64,000 nt of DNA, from NCBI GenBank assembly GCA_963733395.1, contig CAVTCZ010000008.1, positions 1 to 64,000 of the forward strand, in the 5' to 3' direction. The DNA is from JADKAV01 sp963733395 (GTDB taxonomy: Bacteria; Actinomycetota; Actinomycetes; S36-B12; UBA10799). The notes under the pieces were generated by a model. It made no database searches and was not told the origin of the DNA. It saw only the letters and a program-made list of their open reading frames with translations. Of the stretch, positions 1-10,276 are shown piece after piece. Both the position numbers and the translations under genes were made by a program. How positions within the stretch are numbered: position 1 is the stretch's first letter; the number at the start of each line of letters is the position of its first letter.

Positions 1-455
1 ACGATCAGGATCAGGGCCGCCACCAGCACCGTGACCAGGACGATCACCGGCCAGGTGACCGGCGAGATGGGCTCCTTGTCGAAGATGCTGCGCACCTCGT
101 TCTGCCAGCCCACGTACTGCCAGATCGCGGAGACCACCGCCAGCCCGACCAGACCCAGCAGGATGGCCTTGATCCATCGCTGGCGCGACTCCCGCGGCGT
201 GGGGATCTCCAGGTAGCGCCACAGCGCCTGGATGCCGACCCCGATCGCGTACCCGATCATGATCGTGATCCCGGAGGCGATGCCCTGCACGTAGCCGGCG
301 CGCGGCAGCAGCGAGGGGAACAGCGAGAACGCGAAGAACAGGGCCGCGAAGGACAGGCCCACGCCGCTGAACTTCAGCGAGAAGACCTTGGGGTAGGGCG
401 CCGCGGGCGACTGCTCGGTCGGCTGGGGTTGTTCAGTGGCTATGGCCTGGGCCAT
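1..455 (-). CDS. Abhydrolase_9 family membrane protein, N-terminal part (cut by window edge)
   Basis: The reading frame starts at ATG 455 (MAQAIATEQ) after a GGAG motif seven bases upstream and stays open to base 1, so only about 151 residues are visible. A Pro/Gln-rich cytoplasmic leader is followed by hydrophobic segments around residues 28-50, 56-76, 95-110 and 130-151. This pattern, with GYAIGVGIQALWRYL, resembles the N-terminal membrane domain of actinobacterial Abhydrolase_9 proteins (PF15420), which precedes a serine-hydrolase domain lying outside the window. A second, complete member lies at 17031-19016. The gene follows the operon ending at 524 by 68 bp in the same direction; its own ribosome binding site is clear but whether it is cotranscribed is unknown. 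The substrate of this family is not established. Confidence 0.75.
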   Translation of the reverse strand, partial: MAQAIATEQPQPTEQSPAAPYPKVFSLKFSGVGLSFAALFFAFSLFPSLLPRAGYVQGIASGITIMIGYAIGVGIQALWRYLEIPTPRESRQRWIKAILLGLVGLAVVSAIWQYVGWQNEVRSIFDKEPISPVTWPVIVLVTVLVAALILI

Positions 456-523
456 TTCATCTCCGCTCGGAGTTGGGGGAATCACCCCAGGGTAACTGCC
501 CGGAACGATGACCCCGGGGGCCC

Positions 524-3500
524 TCACCGACCGGGCGTGATCACGTCGAAAGGCAGCCGTAGGGCAGGCGGGACCAGCGGCACGTGGCTGGTGTGCTGCT
601 GCCACAGAACGACTCTGCCGTCCGCGTCCCGGGCCAGCACCCACCGGCGCAGGACCTCCAGCCCGCGGGCCGGGATCGCGGCGGGGACGATCTCGTGCAC
701 CTGGTCGGTGGGCAGGATGCGCGACGCGGCCGATGGCAGGTCGGTGACACCGCCGCCGGTCGCGAGCCTGCCCTGCCGGAAGCGGCGGGGTTCGGCGGCG
801 TCGTCCGCCGGGTAGGGGTGCCACCGCGGCGGGGAGTCCGCCAACGGTCGGTACCCGACCCGGGGTGCGGTGTTGTCGGAAGGCGGTGGGCCGGCGTCCG
901 CAGCGTCGGGTAGCCGCTGCGCCGCTTCCACGGTCTCCTCGACGGCCCACAGCAGGTTCGCGTCCTCGTCGACGCCGAGCACCACCCGCTCGAGCACAGG
1001 ACCCGCCAGCGGTGGGGCGTCGGCGGCCCAGAGCAGCAGATCCGAAGGACCCAGGCCGGCGGTCCGGAACAGACTCCACCGGTCAGCCGGCCCCCAGTGA
1101 TCCTCCGGCAGCACCCACGGGTCGCCGAAGGAGTCCAGCACGGTCACCTTGCCGACGGACAGCACGCGCGCCGGGTCGGTCGGCAGCGGCATCAGGTACC
1201 AGTCGGTGGCGTGCCCGGCGAGAACGTCGAGGAAGAACAGCGATCCCACATGTGCGGTGTCCGGCAGGTGCGCGGTGACGCTGTCGCCGGGGTCCTCGAG
1301 CGTGCACCAGCCCGGCGCGGGTGCCCCGGGGTAGCGCATCCGGCCGGGCAGCCCCGCCAGCGTTCGCGCCCTGCCGGCGGGCCGGAACGCGCCGTCGGCA
1401 TCGACCGACCACCAGTCGGACTGCCCACCCGGGTGCTCGGGCGCGAGGAACGTCGCACCGCCACCGCGCAGGGCGACGGTGTGCACGAACGCTGCGGTGT
1501 CGAAAGGATCCGCGGTCCCCGCAGCAGCCCGGCCAGTCCCGGCTCGCCGCCTCCAGCACGGCCGCTCCCGGCAGCCGCACGGGATCGGCGAAACGGCGGT
1601 CGACCGGTGGCTTGAGCGGGGTGGTCTTCACCCGCGCCCGTGCCCAGACCGGGCTGGAGGCGTCGGCGCCCTGGTGCTCCCCGAGTTCCCACTGCCGCGT
1701 CATCATCCACAACGGGTCGGCCGTGCGCGCCTGCAGCGCCAGGTCCACGTCGCCCTCCGGTGCTGCCTGCTCGAGGCGCACGTGCAGGCCAGGATCCTGG
1801 GTCGGCCGGTTCCACACCGCGTCGTCCAGCACGATTCCACCGCCGGCGTCGGCGCGCAGCAGCGCGCTCGGCAGCAATGCGGCCAACCCCCCGAGGTCGC
1901 GGCCTCGCAGCGCCCGCGCCCGCACCAACAGCCGGGTCTCGGCCAGGATCCGCCGCAGCAGGGGCAGGTCCATGTCGATGTCCGGGGTGGGCGGCACGGC
2001 CAGCAGGATCGCCTGCTGCGGGCGGGCACCGGGGGTGGCGAAACCGAAGGCGGCGGTGGCCGAGACGGCGCGGTCCACGCCGTCGTCTGCGGACCAGCGG
2101 CCGGGCAGGGTCTCCTGCCACTGGTCCAGCACGCCGGTCACCGCGATGGCTGGATCTGCACCGTCCAATGCGTACACAACCGTGAGTTCCCTGGCCGCAC
2201 CGGGCAGGGCGGCGGTCCCCGGCACCACCTGGCCGGTCCACCCCGGCCCCCAGCCCGCCGCCTGCGTCGCCGTCACCTTCGTGGCCAGTGCTTCGTGGAA
2301 CTGCACCAGGGCGGGTCGCACGCGGGAGAAGGCCTCGTGCCACTGGTCCGCGTCCGGCGCGGGGTCCAGCGGGGTCGGGGCGTCGGGCGCGGCCAGCACC
2401 GGCACGACGACGGCGTCGGGGTGGCCGCGACCGATCGCCGCGAGTCGCCGCAGTGCCGGCACCAGGTCGTCGTCGAGGACGTCGGCTACAGGTGGGCACT
2501 GCGCCAGGTTCGCGCCGGCGATCTCCGCGCTGCCGCTGAAGTCCCCGGCCAGTCCCCACCGCAGGGCGCGGGCGCGCAACGCAGGATCGTCGAGCCGCAT
2601 CGGCGGCGGCCCGCAGCTCGGCGACCAGCGTTGTGGCCGCGGCGTACAGCCGGGCGTAACGCTGCCGCAGCCCGTCGATCTCGGCGATGGGCCCGGTCGA
2701 CCGCGTACAGCGGTTGAGCACCGCGATCACCCCGCGCACGTCCTCGACCCCTGGCGGCATGGTCGGATCCCCACCCGGCCAGGCACGCTCGAGCGCCGTG
2801 AGCAGCCCGGCGTCGTCCACGGCCGCGAGGTCACTGGGCGCAAGGCCCAGATCGGCGAGGGTCACGACCACGTCCCCGCGCTGCCAGCCGAACCGCACCG
2901 GATCGTCGGCCGTGCCCAACGAGTCCAGGAACGCCGCCACTGCCGGGTCGGCCAGGACCGCTCGCTGCGGGTTTCCGGGTTCGGCCACAGCCGGCAGGCA
3001 CACCTGCACCCGTGTGGTCAGCGGGGTGCCCGGGGACCGGGGTGCGCAGGCTGCGCAGTTCCGGCACCTCACCCAGCCCGGCCAGCGAATCCAGCGCCTG
3101 CGCAGTCACCGCGGACCCGCCCTGCACCGTGTCGTGCACAGCTTCCAGCAGGTGCAGATCGGCCACAACTCCGGCCACCGCGGCCAGCGCATCCAGTTCG
3201 GACGTCACCTGCGGCGCGAAGGCCGCTGGTTGCAGGCCGGTCCGGGCAGCGAACGCCAGTCGGTCCCCCGCCCAGTCCCGCATCGCCGCCAGCCCGTCAC
3301 ACGTGCGGCGCAGCGGGGCGTCGCCATCCGCGGGGTAGCCACCGGGCGGGCCCGCAGGATCCCCACCGCGCAGTCGCAGGACGTCCGGGTATCGCTCGAA
3401 ACAGGCCTCCACCCGCCGTCCGAGCGCCTCGGCGGGGTGGGCGCCTTCGGCCACGGCGTCGAGCAGACCCACCGCCCGGCGGACCGCGTGGGAGTCCAGA

Positions 3501-5554
3501 CCCAGGTCCCAGGCGTCGCCGGGGGCGAGCCCGGACTCGGCGTGCGTCACGTACCGGTCCTTGAGGATCGCCGCTGCTTTTGCCTGCGCGGGCGACGGCG
3601 CCAGCACGGCTCTGTCCTTGCTGAACCCCGGCTCCCCCCGCAACGGGGAGTCGACCCAGCCGTAGAGGCCCAGTACCCGCGGTGCGCGCCGGCATGGCGT
3701 CGAGCGTCGACAGCGCGGCGGCGACCGGGAGCGCATCGACCCGGTGCGTGGCGCAGTCCAAGGTGGCGGCCAGTGTGCGCTCCACACCGTCATCGCTGCG
3801 GACGGGCCGTAGGGCCAGCCCCCGGGCCGCTTCGAGGGTGTTCCGGTAGACCTCGTCCGCCGCGCCGTCGTCGGTGGGCCAGGCATGGGCCACCCGCAAT
3901 GACTGCACCACCAGTCGGACCAGCAGCGCCGGTGCGACTTCGTAGACCCCCAGTGCCTCCAGCACCACCGCGAAGGACCCGACACCCACCTCGGGGGCGT
4001 GGCGGCGGCACAGTGCCACGAGTCGCAGCAGCCACAGTCGGTGCCGGTTCCCTGGGAACCTCGGCTCGATTCCCTCCAGAGTGCGGAAGTCGGCTTCGTC
4101 GACCAGACCCTGTTCGACGTCGCGCCAGAGGTCGTCCAGCATGCGGTACACCCAGTTCGGCGGATCCTCCGGTCCGGCCGGGTCCACCAGTGGCAGGTCC
4201 AGCGGCGCCGACGATCCGAGCGCGATCTGCGGGGCGGCCAGTCCGGTCGCGTCCACCCCCAAGCGGGTCGAGCACACCGGCCAACCGGTTGACGTGGGAG
4301 TTCTTGAGCGCCCCGCCCAGGTACGCCGCGGGCACCGACCAGCGGTAGCGGTAGCCGGTCGACACCGGCGTGTGCGCGAGCACCTTCAGCACGGTGTCGG
4401 TGTCGGCGTCCACCACCGTGCCGATACCCGATTCCGCGCGCCCGGCGGCCTGCTCGAGGTACGCGCCGACCGCGTTCCCGGTCCATCCCGGAGGCCCGCC
4501 GCTGCCGGCCAGTTTCGCCACGATCGTGGCCGGCAGGACGCCGTACGGCTGGTCCCCCACGAGCAGGCTGGGGAAGGGGCCTTCGGGGAACACGTACTGC
4601 GGCCACCACAATCCCGACCGGATCCGGCCGGCGTCCTCGCCCGCCGGCCATCCCGCCAGGTCCTGCAGGGCATGTCCCCACAGCGCCGGCCACAGCGCCG
4701 ACACCAGCAGGCTCTGCAGGTCCCGGTGCCCATCGATCGGCGCCCGGCAGCGACACAGGAGCGCCGATGGCATCGGCCACTTGCTGCGACGGTGCGGACG
4801 TGGCCACCGCAGCGTGGCGCCAGTCCAGCGGACCGGGTCGCCGGTAGCCGGCCTCCGGCGTGCTGTTCGTCGGCGATCCGGGCGGCATCAGGCTGGCAGC
4901 CCCGGCGTGCCGATGCGCGGTCAGCAGCGGGCCGGGGTCGGTCGTTCCCAGCCCGACGACGGTCAGCACCGCGATGTCCGCCGGGTCGATCGGCCCGCCA
5001 CCGTCGGCCTCGGCCAGGTTGATCGTGGCGGTCAGCCCTGCCCGCTTCAGCACTCCCCAGCGCGGCCAGAAGGTGGCCGGCCCACCAGGCTCACCGGGCT
5101 CAACCCGCAGTTCGGGTTTCGGGCGCAGGGTGGCCAGCCGGATCTCCCGGGAGTCCACCAGCGTCGCCCACACCTCGACCAACCCCGGCAGGCCGCGGAT
5201 GGTGCGCGCAGCGGCGGGCTCCTCGGGCGCACGCCGCAGGTCCGGTTCGGCCAGTGCCCAGCCACCGGCGTCGTGGGTCAGCAGGGTCGTACCCAGCCAG
5301 GCCGCCCGGCCCGCGCCGACCTGCCCCGCCAGCCGCTCGAACGCCGCGACTCCGGCCTCCCCGAACAGGTCGCCGTCGCAGGCCTGCGCCGCAGCCCGCA
5401 GCGCCTCGATGTCCTGTTCGCTCACCCGGGGGTCATGCCGGTCGAACCACACGTCCGCGGGGATCACAATGACCCGCAGCCGGGCGGCACCTGCCTGGTC
5501 GGTGTCGAACCGGGTCTCGATGCGGGCGGGCAGCATCACCGCCACGGACGTCAT
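524..5554 (-). CDS. Giant uncharacterised protein with LPARIETRF N-terminus (frame interrupted six times)
   Basis: Starts at ATG 5554, overlapping the stop of the upstream gene by ATGA, and ends at the TGA at 524; about 1,676 residues if the breaks are repaired. The N-terminus (MTSVAVMLPARIETRF, then LRVIVIPADVWFDRHDP) resembles a family of very large hypothetical proteins that I recognise by pattern but that has no assigned function. Coding continues in another frame near 4745, 4258, 3690, 3040, 2600 and 1510. Each segment keeps plausible protein sequence up to its break, for example DLQSLLVSALWPALWGHAL, TADPLWMMTRQWELGEHQG and WYLMPLPTDPARVLSVG. There is no signal peptide or obvious membrane segment, so it is probably cytoplasmic or exported by a dedicated route. 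It is the last and largest gene of the five-gene operon. Sequencing indels are the likeliest cause of the breaks; genuine decay cannot be excluded. Confidence 0.65.
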
Positions 5555-8018
5555 GGCCCCACCCCGGGGATGGTCTCGGCGGCGTTCAGCAGCACCCGCA
5601 CCGGCTTCATCAGCAGCGCGGCGGCGGTGGTGGCACCATCCGAACCGGCGGCGCGGCGGCGGGATCTGGGTCGTGAACCGGATGCCGTCGGGCACCTCCT
5701 CCACCACGATCCATCGTTGGGCGGTCAGATCCGGATCGGTGCGGAAGGCGAACATGGTCAGATCCGCGGACAGTGCGGCGATGAACTCCGGCCACTCGCG
5801 CGCCGCCAGGTTCGCCGGGCGGTCCGCATGGCCGGGCGTCGCCCCGGGCGCCAGGCTGACCAGCGTCGCCGGGTAGCGGCGGAACAACTCGCTGCGGATC
5901 ACCACGACCAGCCGCTCGGGCACGACCGCCGGCGGCGGGTGCTCCCCCGTGCGACCCGTGGGCGCACCGTCCGGGCCGATCCACCCGGACACCCCGACGA
6001 TGTCGTCGCGCCGGGCACCCGCATCGGTCGGGGTGCGGTCCCAGAACCGGCGCAGCGGGGTGCAGCCGGCACGGACCGGATGTCCCCGCCAGCGGAGCTC
6101 GGCCAGCGCCTGCTGGTTGAAACCGACGAGGAACTGCTCCACGAACTGCGGGTTGGTGCGCAGGCTCACCACCTCGCCGGCCGACAGGGTCTGCGCTCCG
6201 GGGAGCAACCAGTACTGCGCCCGGTCGCGCAGGTAGCGCCACGCGGGCAGATCGAGGTCGGGGCAGTCCTCCAGGGGCAGCAGGAGGCGACTCGGGTCGA
6301 TGCCATCTATCCGGGCGGTCACCCGGCGCCGGGCGGGTGGGAGGTCCGCACCGGGGTCGAGCAGGTCGACGAGCAGACCCGAGAGTTCGGACAGGTCCAC
6401 CGGCCGGCGTTCGATGCGCTCCGGCCGGGGGTGGGGGTCAGGACCGCCGCGCATCCCCGCCTCGCCCGCGAATGCCGCTGCCGCCTGCGCGGCACCTTGC
6501 TCCCCCAGATCCTGCGCGGCGTCGTGAACGAGCGTGTCCAGGTGTGCCGGGATCGAGATCAGCCGGGTCTGCGCCCAGCTCGAGAGCCTCCTGCGGGCGA
6601 TCGGGCACGTCCTCGGTGCGGGTGGCAGCAGCAGCCACCTGCTCGACCCGCACAGCCCCCGGCTGCGCCAGCTGCGACACCGGACCACCGGCGCGCAACA
6701 CCCTTCGGCCCACCGGACCCAGCAGCGACACCGGGTAGCCGCGGCGGTCGGCCTGGTCGGGCCGGGCCAGGCTGTCACGCAGGGTCGGGCCGTCGTCGCC
6801 GGCCGGACTCATCGTGGGTATCCGGCCCATCGCAGGTCCCAGCACCGCGGCCCGGGCGGCGGCGTCCTGCGGCAACCGCCGGCGCCACATCGCAGCCGAG
6901 GCCGCCAGGCCCAGCGCCAGGCCGGACAGCATCGACGATGCGGCAGGTCCCGCCCGCCAGGTGCGCGCCGCGGACCCGACGATCTCCTCCTGCAGGTCGA
7001 CGCCCGCCTGCCGCCCCACCGCAGCCACCACCCGGCGGCCCAGATCCGCATTGACCTGCTCGGGCCACAGCCACTGCGGCGGTGCCACCGCCTGCGCCGA
7101 CGCTGTGCGCTGCCGAACCGGCTCCTGGCCCAGCCACGGTGCGCCGTAGGCCGGCGGGCCCACCACCTGCCGCCCGTCGATCGACTCACGTTCGAGCAGG
7201 CCGAAACTCAGCCCCGCCGCCGGATCATCGTCCGGCAGTGTCGTCGTCAACGCACCGGGCACCGCCAGCACCGTGCCATCCTCGAGCACGACCTCGACCA
7301 CCCCCAGCGGATCGTCGTCGCCGGGCTGCAGTTCCAGCGCCAGGTCCTTGAAGCCGCCCTCCGGGCCGGTCCGGAAGTGCCAGGAGTCCAGGCAGAGGAC
7401 CTCGGCTGCCCCTGCCCCGGCGACGCTCCATGCGGGCGACCCGTCGGGACCCCACGGCACCACCAGGGCGGCGGTGTGATCGCGGTCGGTCGCCAGGGTG
7501 CCGCCGGCGGCGAACTCGCGGGCGCACAGGACCCGGGACACCCCGGCGGCCGGATCCCCGCCGGCAGCAGCTCGCTGCACGTGTGCCCACAGGGCGGCCC
7601 GGCTGGGGTCGTGCACCTTGAGCACGGGCCGTTGCAGAGTGACCCGATCCCCGGCGACCTGGATGTCGTCGGCCACCCCCACCACCAGCATCAGCCACGG
7701 GCGCACCCGGCCTTGGCCGTCCGGGCCGGGGCTGTACCGCCAGGGGAGGTCGGTCGCGGCGAACTCCACGTAGGGCCGTTGCTCCTCCTCGGCGGCGTAC
7801 GTCCCGGGGTGCGGCACCCGCCGGACCACGGCGCCGGGGCGCAACCCGCGCACGTCGGCCACCCCTTGCACCGAGAACCGCAGTCGCACCTGACCGCCCC
7901 ACGTGGACCCCGCGGTGTCGATCCCGAAGGTCCGGTCCTGGATCGCTCGGCCGTGGGCACCCATGACCGGCGCACCGCCGTGCCGCACTGCCGGGCTGAA
8001 CCACACCTCATCGGCCAT
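5551..8018 (-). CDS. Large uncharacterised operon protein (about 820 residues, frame interrupted twice)
   Basis: ATG 8018 (MADEVWFSPAVRHGG) overlaps the TGA of the upstream gene by one base (TGATG), and the stop at 5551 overlaps the next ATG (ATGA), so the three genes are translationally coupled. The frame shifts near 6575 and near 5645. Conserved-looking blocks include YVEFAATDLPWRYSP and RPWLMLVVGVADD (N-terminal third), FVEQFLVGFNQQALAELRW, LVVVIRSELFRRYPATLV and RWIVVEEVPDGIRFTTQ (C-terminal part). I have seen this ordered set of blocks in large hypothetical proteins of other bacteria, but know of no assigned function. No signal peptide and no catalytic motif is visible. A structural or scaffold role is possible but is inference only. 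Confidence 0.65.
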
Positions 8019-8482
8019 CAGGGCCCCCACAACCGGTCGACCGGCACCGCAGCCTGGTCGGCCGGCATCGCAGTGCCACCGCTGTCGGCGGCCGTGAACA
8101 CCGCAGCGGTCGCAGTGCCGGTCTGCCGGGGAACACCCGGGGCCACCACCGCCCAGACCTCGGGCCGCACCACCACGGACGGCTCGCGCACGGCCGCCAC
8201 CGGGGCAGCGGCCCGCGCACCGAGCACCCCGACGAGCGCCGCCGAGATGGCGTAACTGATCCCGTCGAGCAGGTCCTCGTCGGGCTTGTAGTACTCGTCA
8301 TAGGCGACCGATCCCGACTTCCCGGCGCCGACGTCCACGGCCGGCAGCCGCACCGCCACCCCCGACGGCATCCGTTCGTAGGCGGGCAGGGTGAGCAACT
8401 GGTCCTTGTCGGCCTCCCGCAGGGCCGCGGGGGCGAACTGCTCCGTCGGTCCGGGCTCGACCCCGGCGGGGAGCCCCGCCAA
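8018..8482 (-). CDS. Small uncharacterised operon protein (154 residues)
   Basis: Open frame from TTG 8482, two bases after the stop of the DUF6603 gene, to TGA 8018, which overlaps the next start. The alternative ATT at 8483 is unlikely. The ribosome binding site is weak, which fits translational coupling. The product starts MAGLPAGVEPGPTEQF; it has a moderately hydrophobic middle (GISYAISAALVGVLGARAA) and an Ala/Val-rich tail. I recognise no family. Its tight spacing between the DUF6603 gene and the 820-residue gene is the main reason to believe it is real. Confidence 0.6.
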   Translation of the reverse strand: MAGLPAGVEPGPTEQFAPAALREADKDQLLTLPAYERMPSGVAVRLPAVDVGAGKSGSVAYDEYYKPDEDLLDGISYAISAALVGVLGARAAAPVAAVREPSVVVRPEVWAVVAPGVPRQTGTATAAVFTAADSGGTAMPADQAAVPVDRLWGP

Positions 8483-8484
8483 TG

Positions 8485-10266
8485 TCAGCCGCGCCCGTCG
8501 GCCAGCCGCCGGCCACGGATCCGCTGCACAGGGGTGTCGAACGGGGCCACGGTCTGACTCCAGACCACCGAACCGAGCGGCGGCACCACCGCCAGGTCGT
8601 CGACGTCGCGGGTCACCGCCTGGACGTCGACCAACGGGTCTGCGGCCTCGACCGGGACCAGCGCCGCCGGCGGCGCCTGGATCGGATCAGCCTCGGCCCC
8701 GCGCTCCTCGCCCCGCACCATCAGCCCGACGACATCGCGCACCGGGGGCTCGGCCGCTGATCCGCCCCCCTCCCCGATGCTGAAGGAGTCGCTCCAGCCG
8801 GCTTCTGCGCCGAGGAATTCCACGGACACCTCGCCGGAGACCACCACCGGACCGGGGCCGTCGATCACACCCTCGAAGTCCACCCCGGCGAAGTCGATGC
8901 CCAGCGCCCCCACATCCACCCCACCGGCCAGCCGGGCATGGACGTGGAACGGGTCGTATTGACCGATCGCGTCGAACTGCAGGTACCCGTGCACGGAGAT
9001 CCCGAAGTCGAAACCGATCTCCACCCGGGCGCCCGCCTGGAACGTGCCATCGGTGAGCGCCAGGTACCCCTCGAACCGGAACGTGAGCGGCAGGGGCAGG
9101 TCCGAGCCCATGCTCAGCCGGCGCTGCGGCGGCAGTCCCGGTACATCCGCACGGAACCCCGGGTAGAAGCCGCCCAGGGTGAACAGCGCCGCCGCCGGGT
9201 CGGAAGTGCGCACCCGCAGTGCGGCGGTTCCGTCGACGCGCAGCAGCCCGAACAGCCGGCCCGACACGACTGCCAGATCCACGGCCATCAGGCCGGCGGC
9301 GGGGTCGATCTCGCCCACGACATCCAGTTGCACGTCCAGCACGACCGGGATCGACAGCGCCGCCCGGCCCAGGAGCAGGAACCGGCCCCGCGGCAGCTCG
9401 AGCAGGGCCACCAGCGACAGACGCAGGGCGGACTGCCCCGCCACCTGCAGCCAGGTCAGTTCCGCGGACGGCCCGGCCACCATGGAACCGGACCGGATGG
9501 GGAAGACTCCGGTCAGCACCTGCAGTCGCGCCCGGCGGGCGGCGGCATCGCCCGGGCCTGCCGGGAAGAACAACCCCACCGCAGCGCCGCTCGACAGCGC
9601 CTTGCGCAGGGCATCGGCGTCGGCTGCGACGTTGACCCCCACCACACCGCCCAAGCTCGAGGTCTCGAACCCGAACCCGAGTTGGATGCCGGGCGTGAAG
9701 CGGGCACCCAGCACCGCCGCGAAGGACGTCGTGCCCGCCTGGTCGGCCAGCAGCGCGAGCGCGCCCGCGGCCACCACGCCCACCTGTGCCGACAGCGACC
9801 CGCTCCACCCACCTTGCTCCGCATGCAGTCCGCCGGTGACATCGATCGGTCCGGCCGCCACCGAGGCTGCGACGCTCGCCGGCGGTTTGAGCCCCACCAC
9901 GATCGGCGGCGCGGCCGGCACCTGCACGACCAAGGCCGGCAGATTCGCGCTGACCCCCAGCGGACCGAGTCGCAGGTCGACCTGAACTCCCGAGAGCAAG
10001 CCTGCGTCGCTGCGCAGCATGCGGTCGACATCCGCGCCGAGCAGTTGCTCCGCGCCCGGCAGCTCCGCCAGGCCCCACGCTCCCAGCAGCAGCTGGACCG
10101 GGTCCGGGCTGAGCGCCCGAAGCGCGTCCTCCCACCGCTGCCGGCTGAGTGCCGACGGCGCGGCGGTCACGGCATCAGCGGCTGCCCGGACCTCGGCGAC
10201 GACCGCCGGCCCGGCGGCTGCCGACCCGATCAGCAGCTCCGCGAACTCCGAGAGCTCCCCGGCCAC
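8485..10266 (-). CDS. DUF6603 domain protein
   Basis: GTG 10266 (VAGELSEFAELLIG) is the likely start: it lies eleven bases after the upstream stop, with GAGG about eight bases in front. An earlier in-frame start at 10323 would overlap the upstream gene. About 593 residues. The N-terminal 90 residues are helical; the rest is a long series of beta-strand-like stretches rich in Gly/Ala/Val (VQVDLRLGPLGVSANLPAL, FEGYLALTDGTFQAGARVEI, GVDVGALGIDFAGVDFEGVI). This matches the pattern of DUF6603, a family of unknown function with a repetitive beta-rich core. No signal peptide. The sequence is intact, unlike the two large genes downstream. Confidence 0.75.
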   Translation of the reverse strand: MAGELSEFAELLIGSAAAGPAVVAEVRAAADAVTAAPSALSRQRWEDALRALSPDPVQLLLGAWGLAELPGAEQLLGADVDRMLRSDAGLLSGVQVDLRLGPLGVSANLPALVVQVPAAPPIVVGLKPPASVAASVAAGPIDVTGGLHAEQGGWSGSLSAQVGVVAAGALALLADQAGTTSFAAVLGARFTPGIQLGFGFETSSLGGVVGVNVAADADALRKALSSGAAVGLFFPAGPGDAAARRARLQVLTGVFPIRSGSMVAGPSAELTWLQVAGQSALRLSLVALLELPRGRFLLLGRAALSIPVVLDVQLDVVGEIDPAAGLMAVDLAVVSGRLFGLLRVDGTAALRVRTSDPAAALFTLGGFYPGFRADVPGLPPQRRLSMGSDLPLPLTFRFEGYLALTDGTFQAGARVEIGFDFGISVHGYLQFDAIGQYDPFHVHARLAGGVDVGALGIDFAGVDFEGVIDGPGPVVVSGEVSVEFLGAEAGWSDSFSIGEGGGSAAEPPVRDVVGLMVRGEERGAEADPIQAPPAALVPVEAADPLVDVQAVTRDVDDLAVVPPLGSVVWSQTVAPFDTPVQRIRGRRLADGRG

Positions 10267-10276
10267 GACCGCCGCC

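Noticed and set aside
1321..3564. Long plus-strand open frame opposite the giant gene, and similar ones at 4370-7054, 8938-10386, 10019-11806
   Set aside because: Shadow frames of GC-rich minus-strand coding; Arg/Pro/Gly/Ala-rich with no family resemblance, and opposite better-supported proteins.
2831..6778. A single 1,315-residue frame across the two large operon genes
   Set aside because: It runs through the ATGA junction at 5551-5554 only because of frameshifts; the middle contains a real start (MTSVAVMLPARIETRF) and both ends are out-of-frame shadow.
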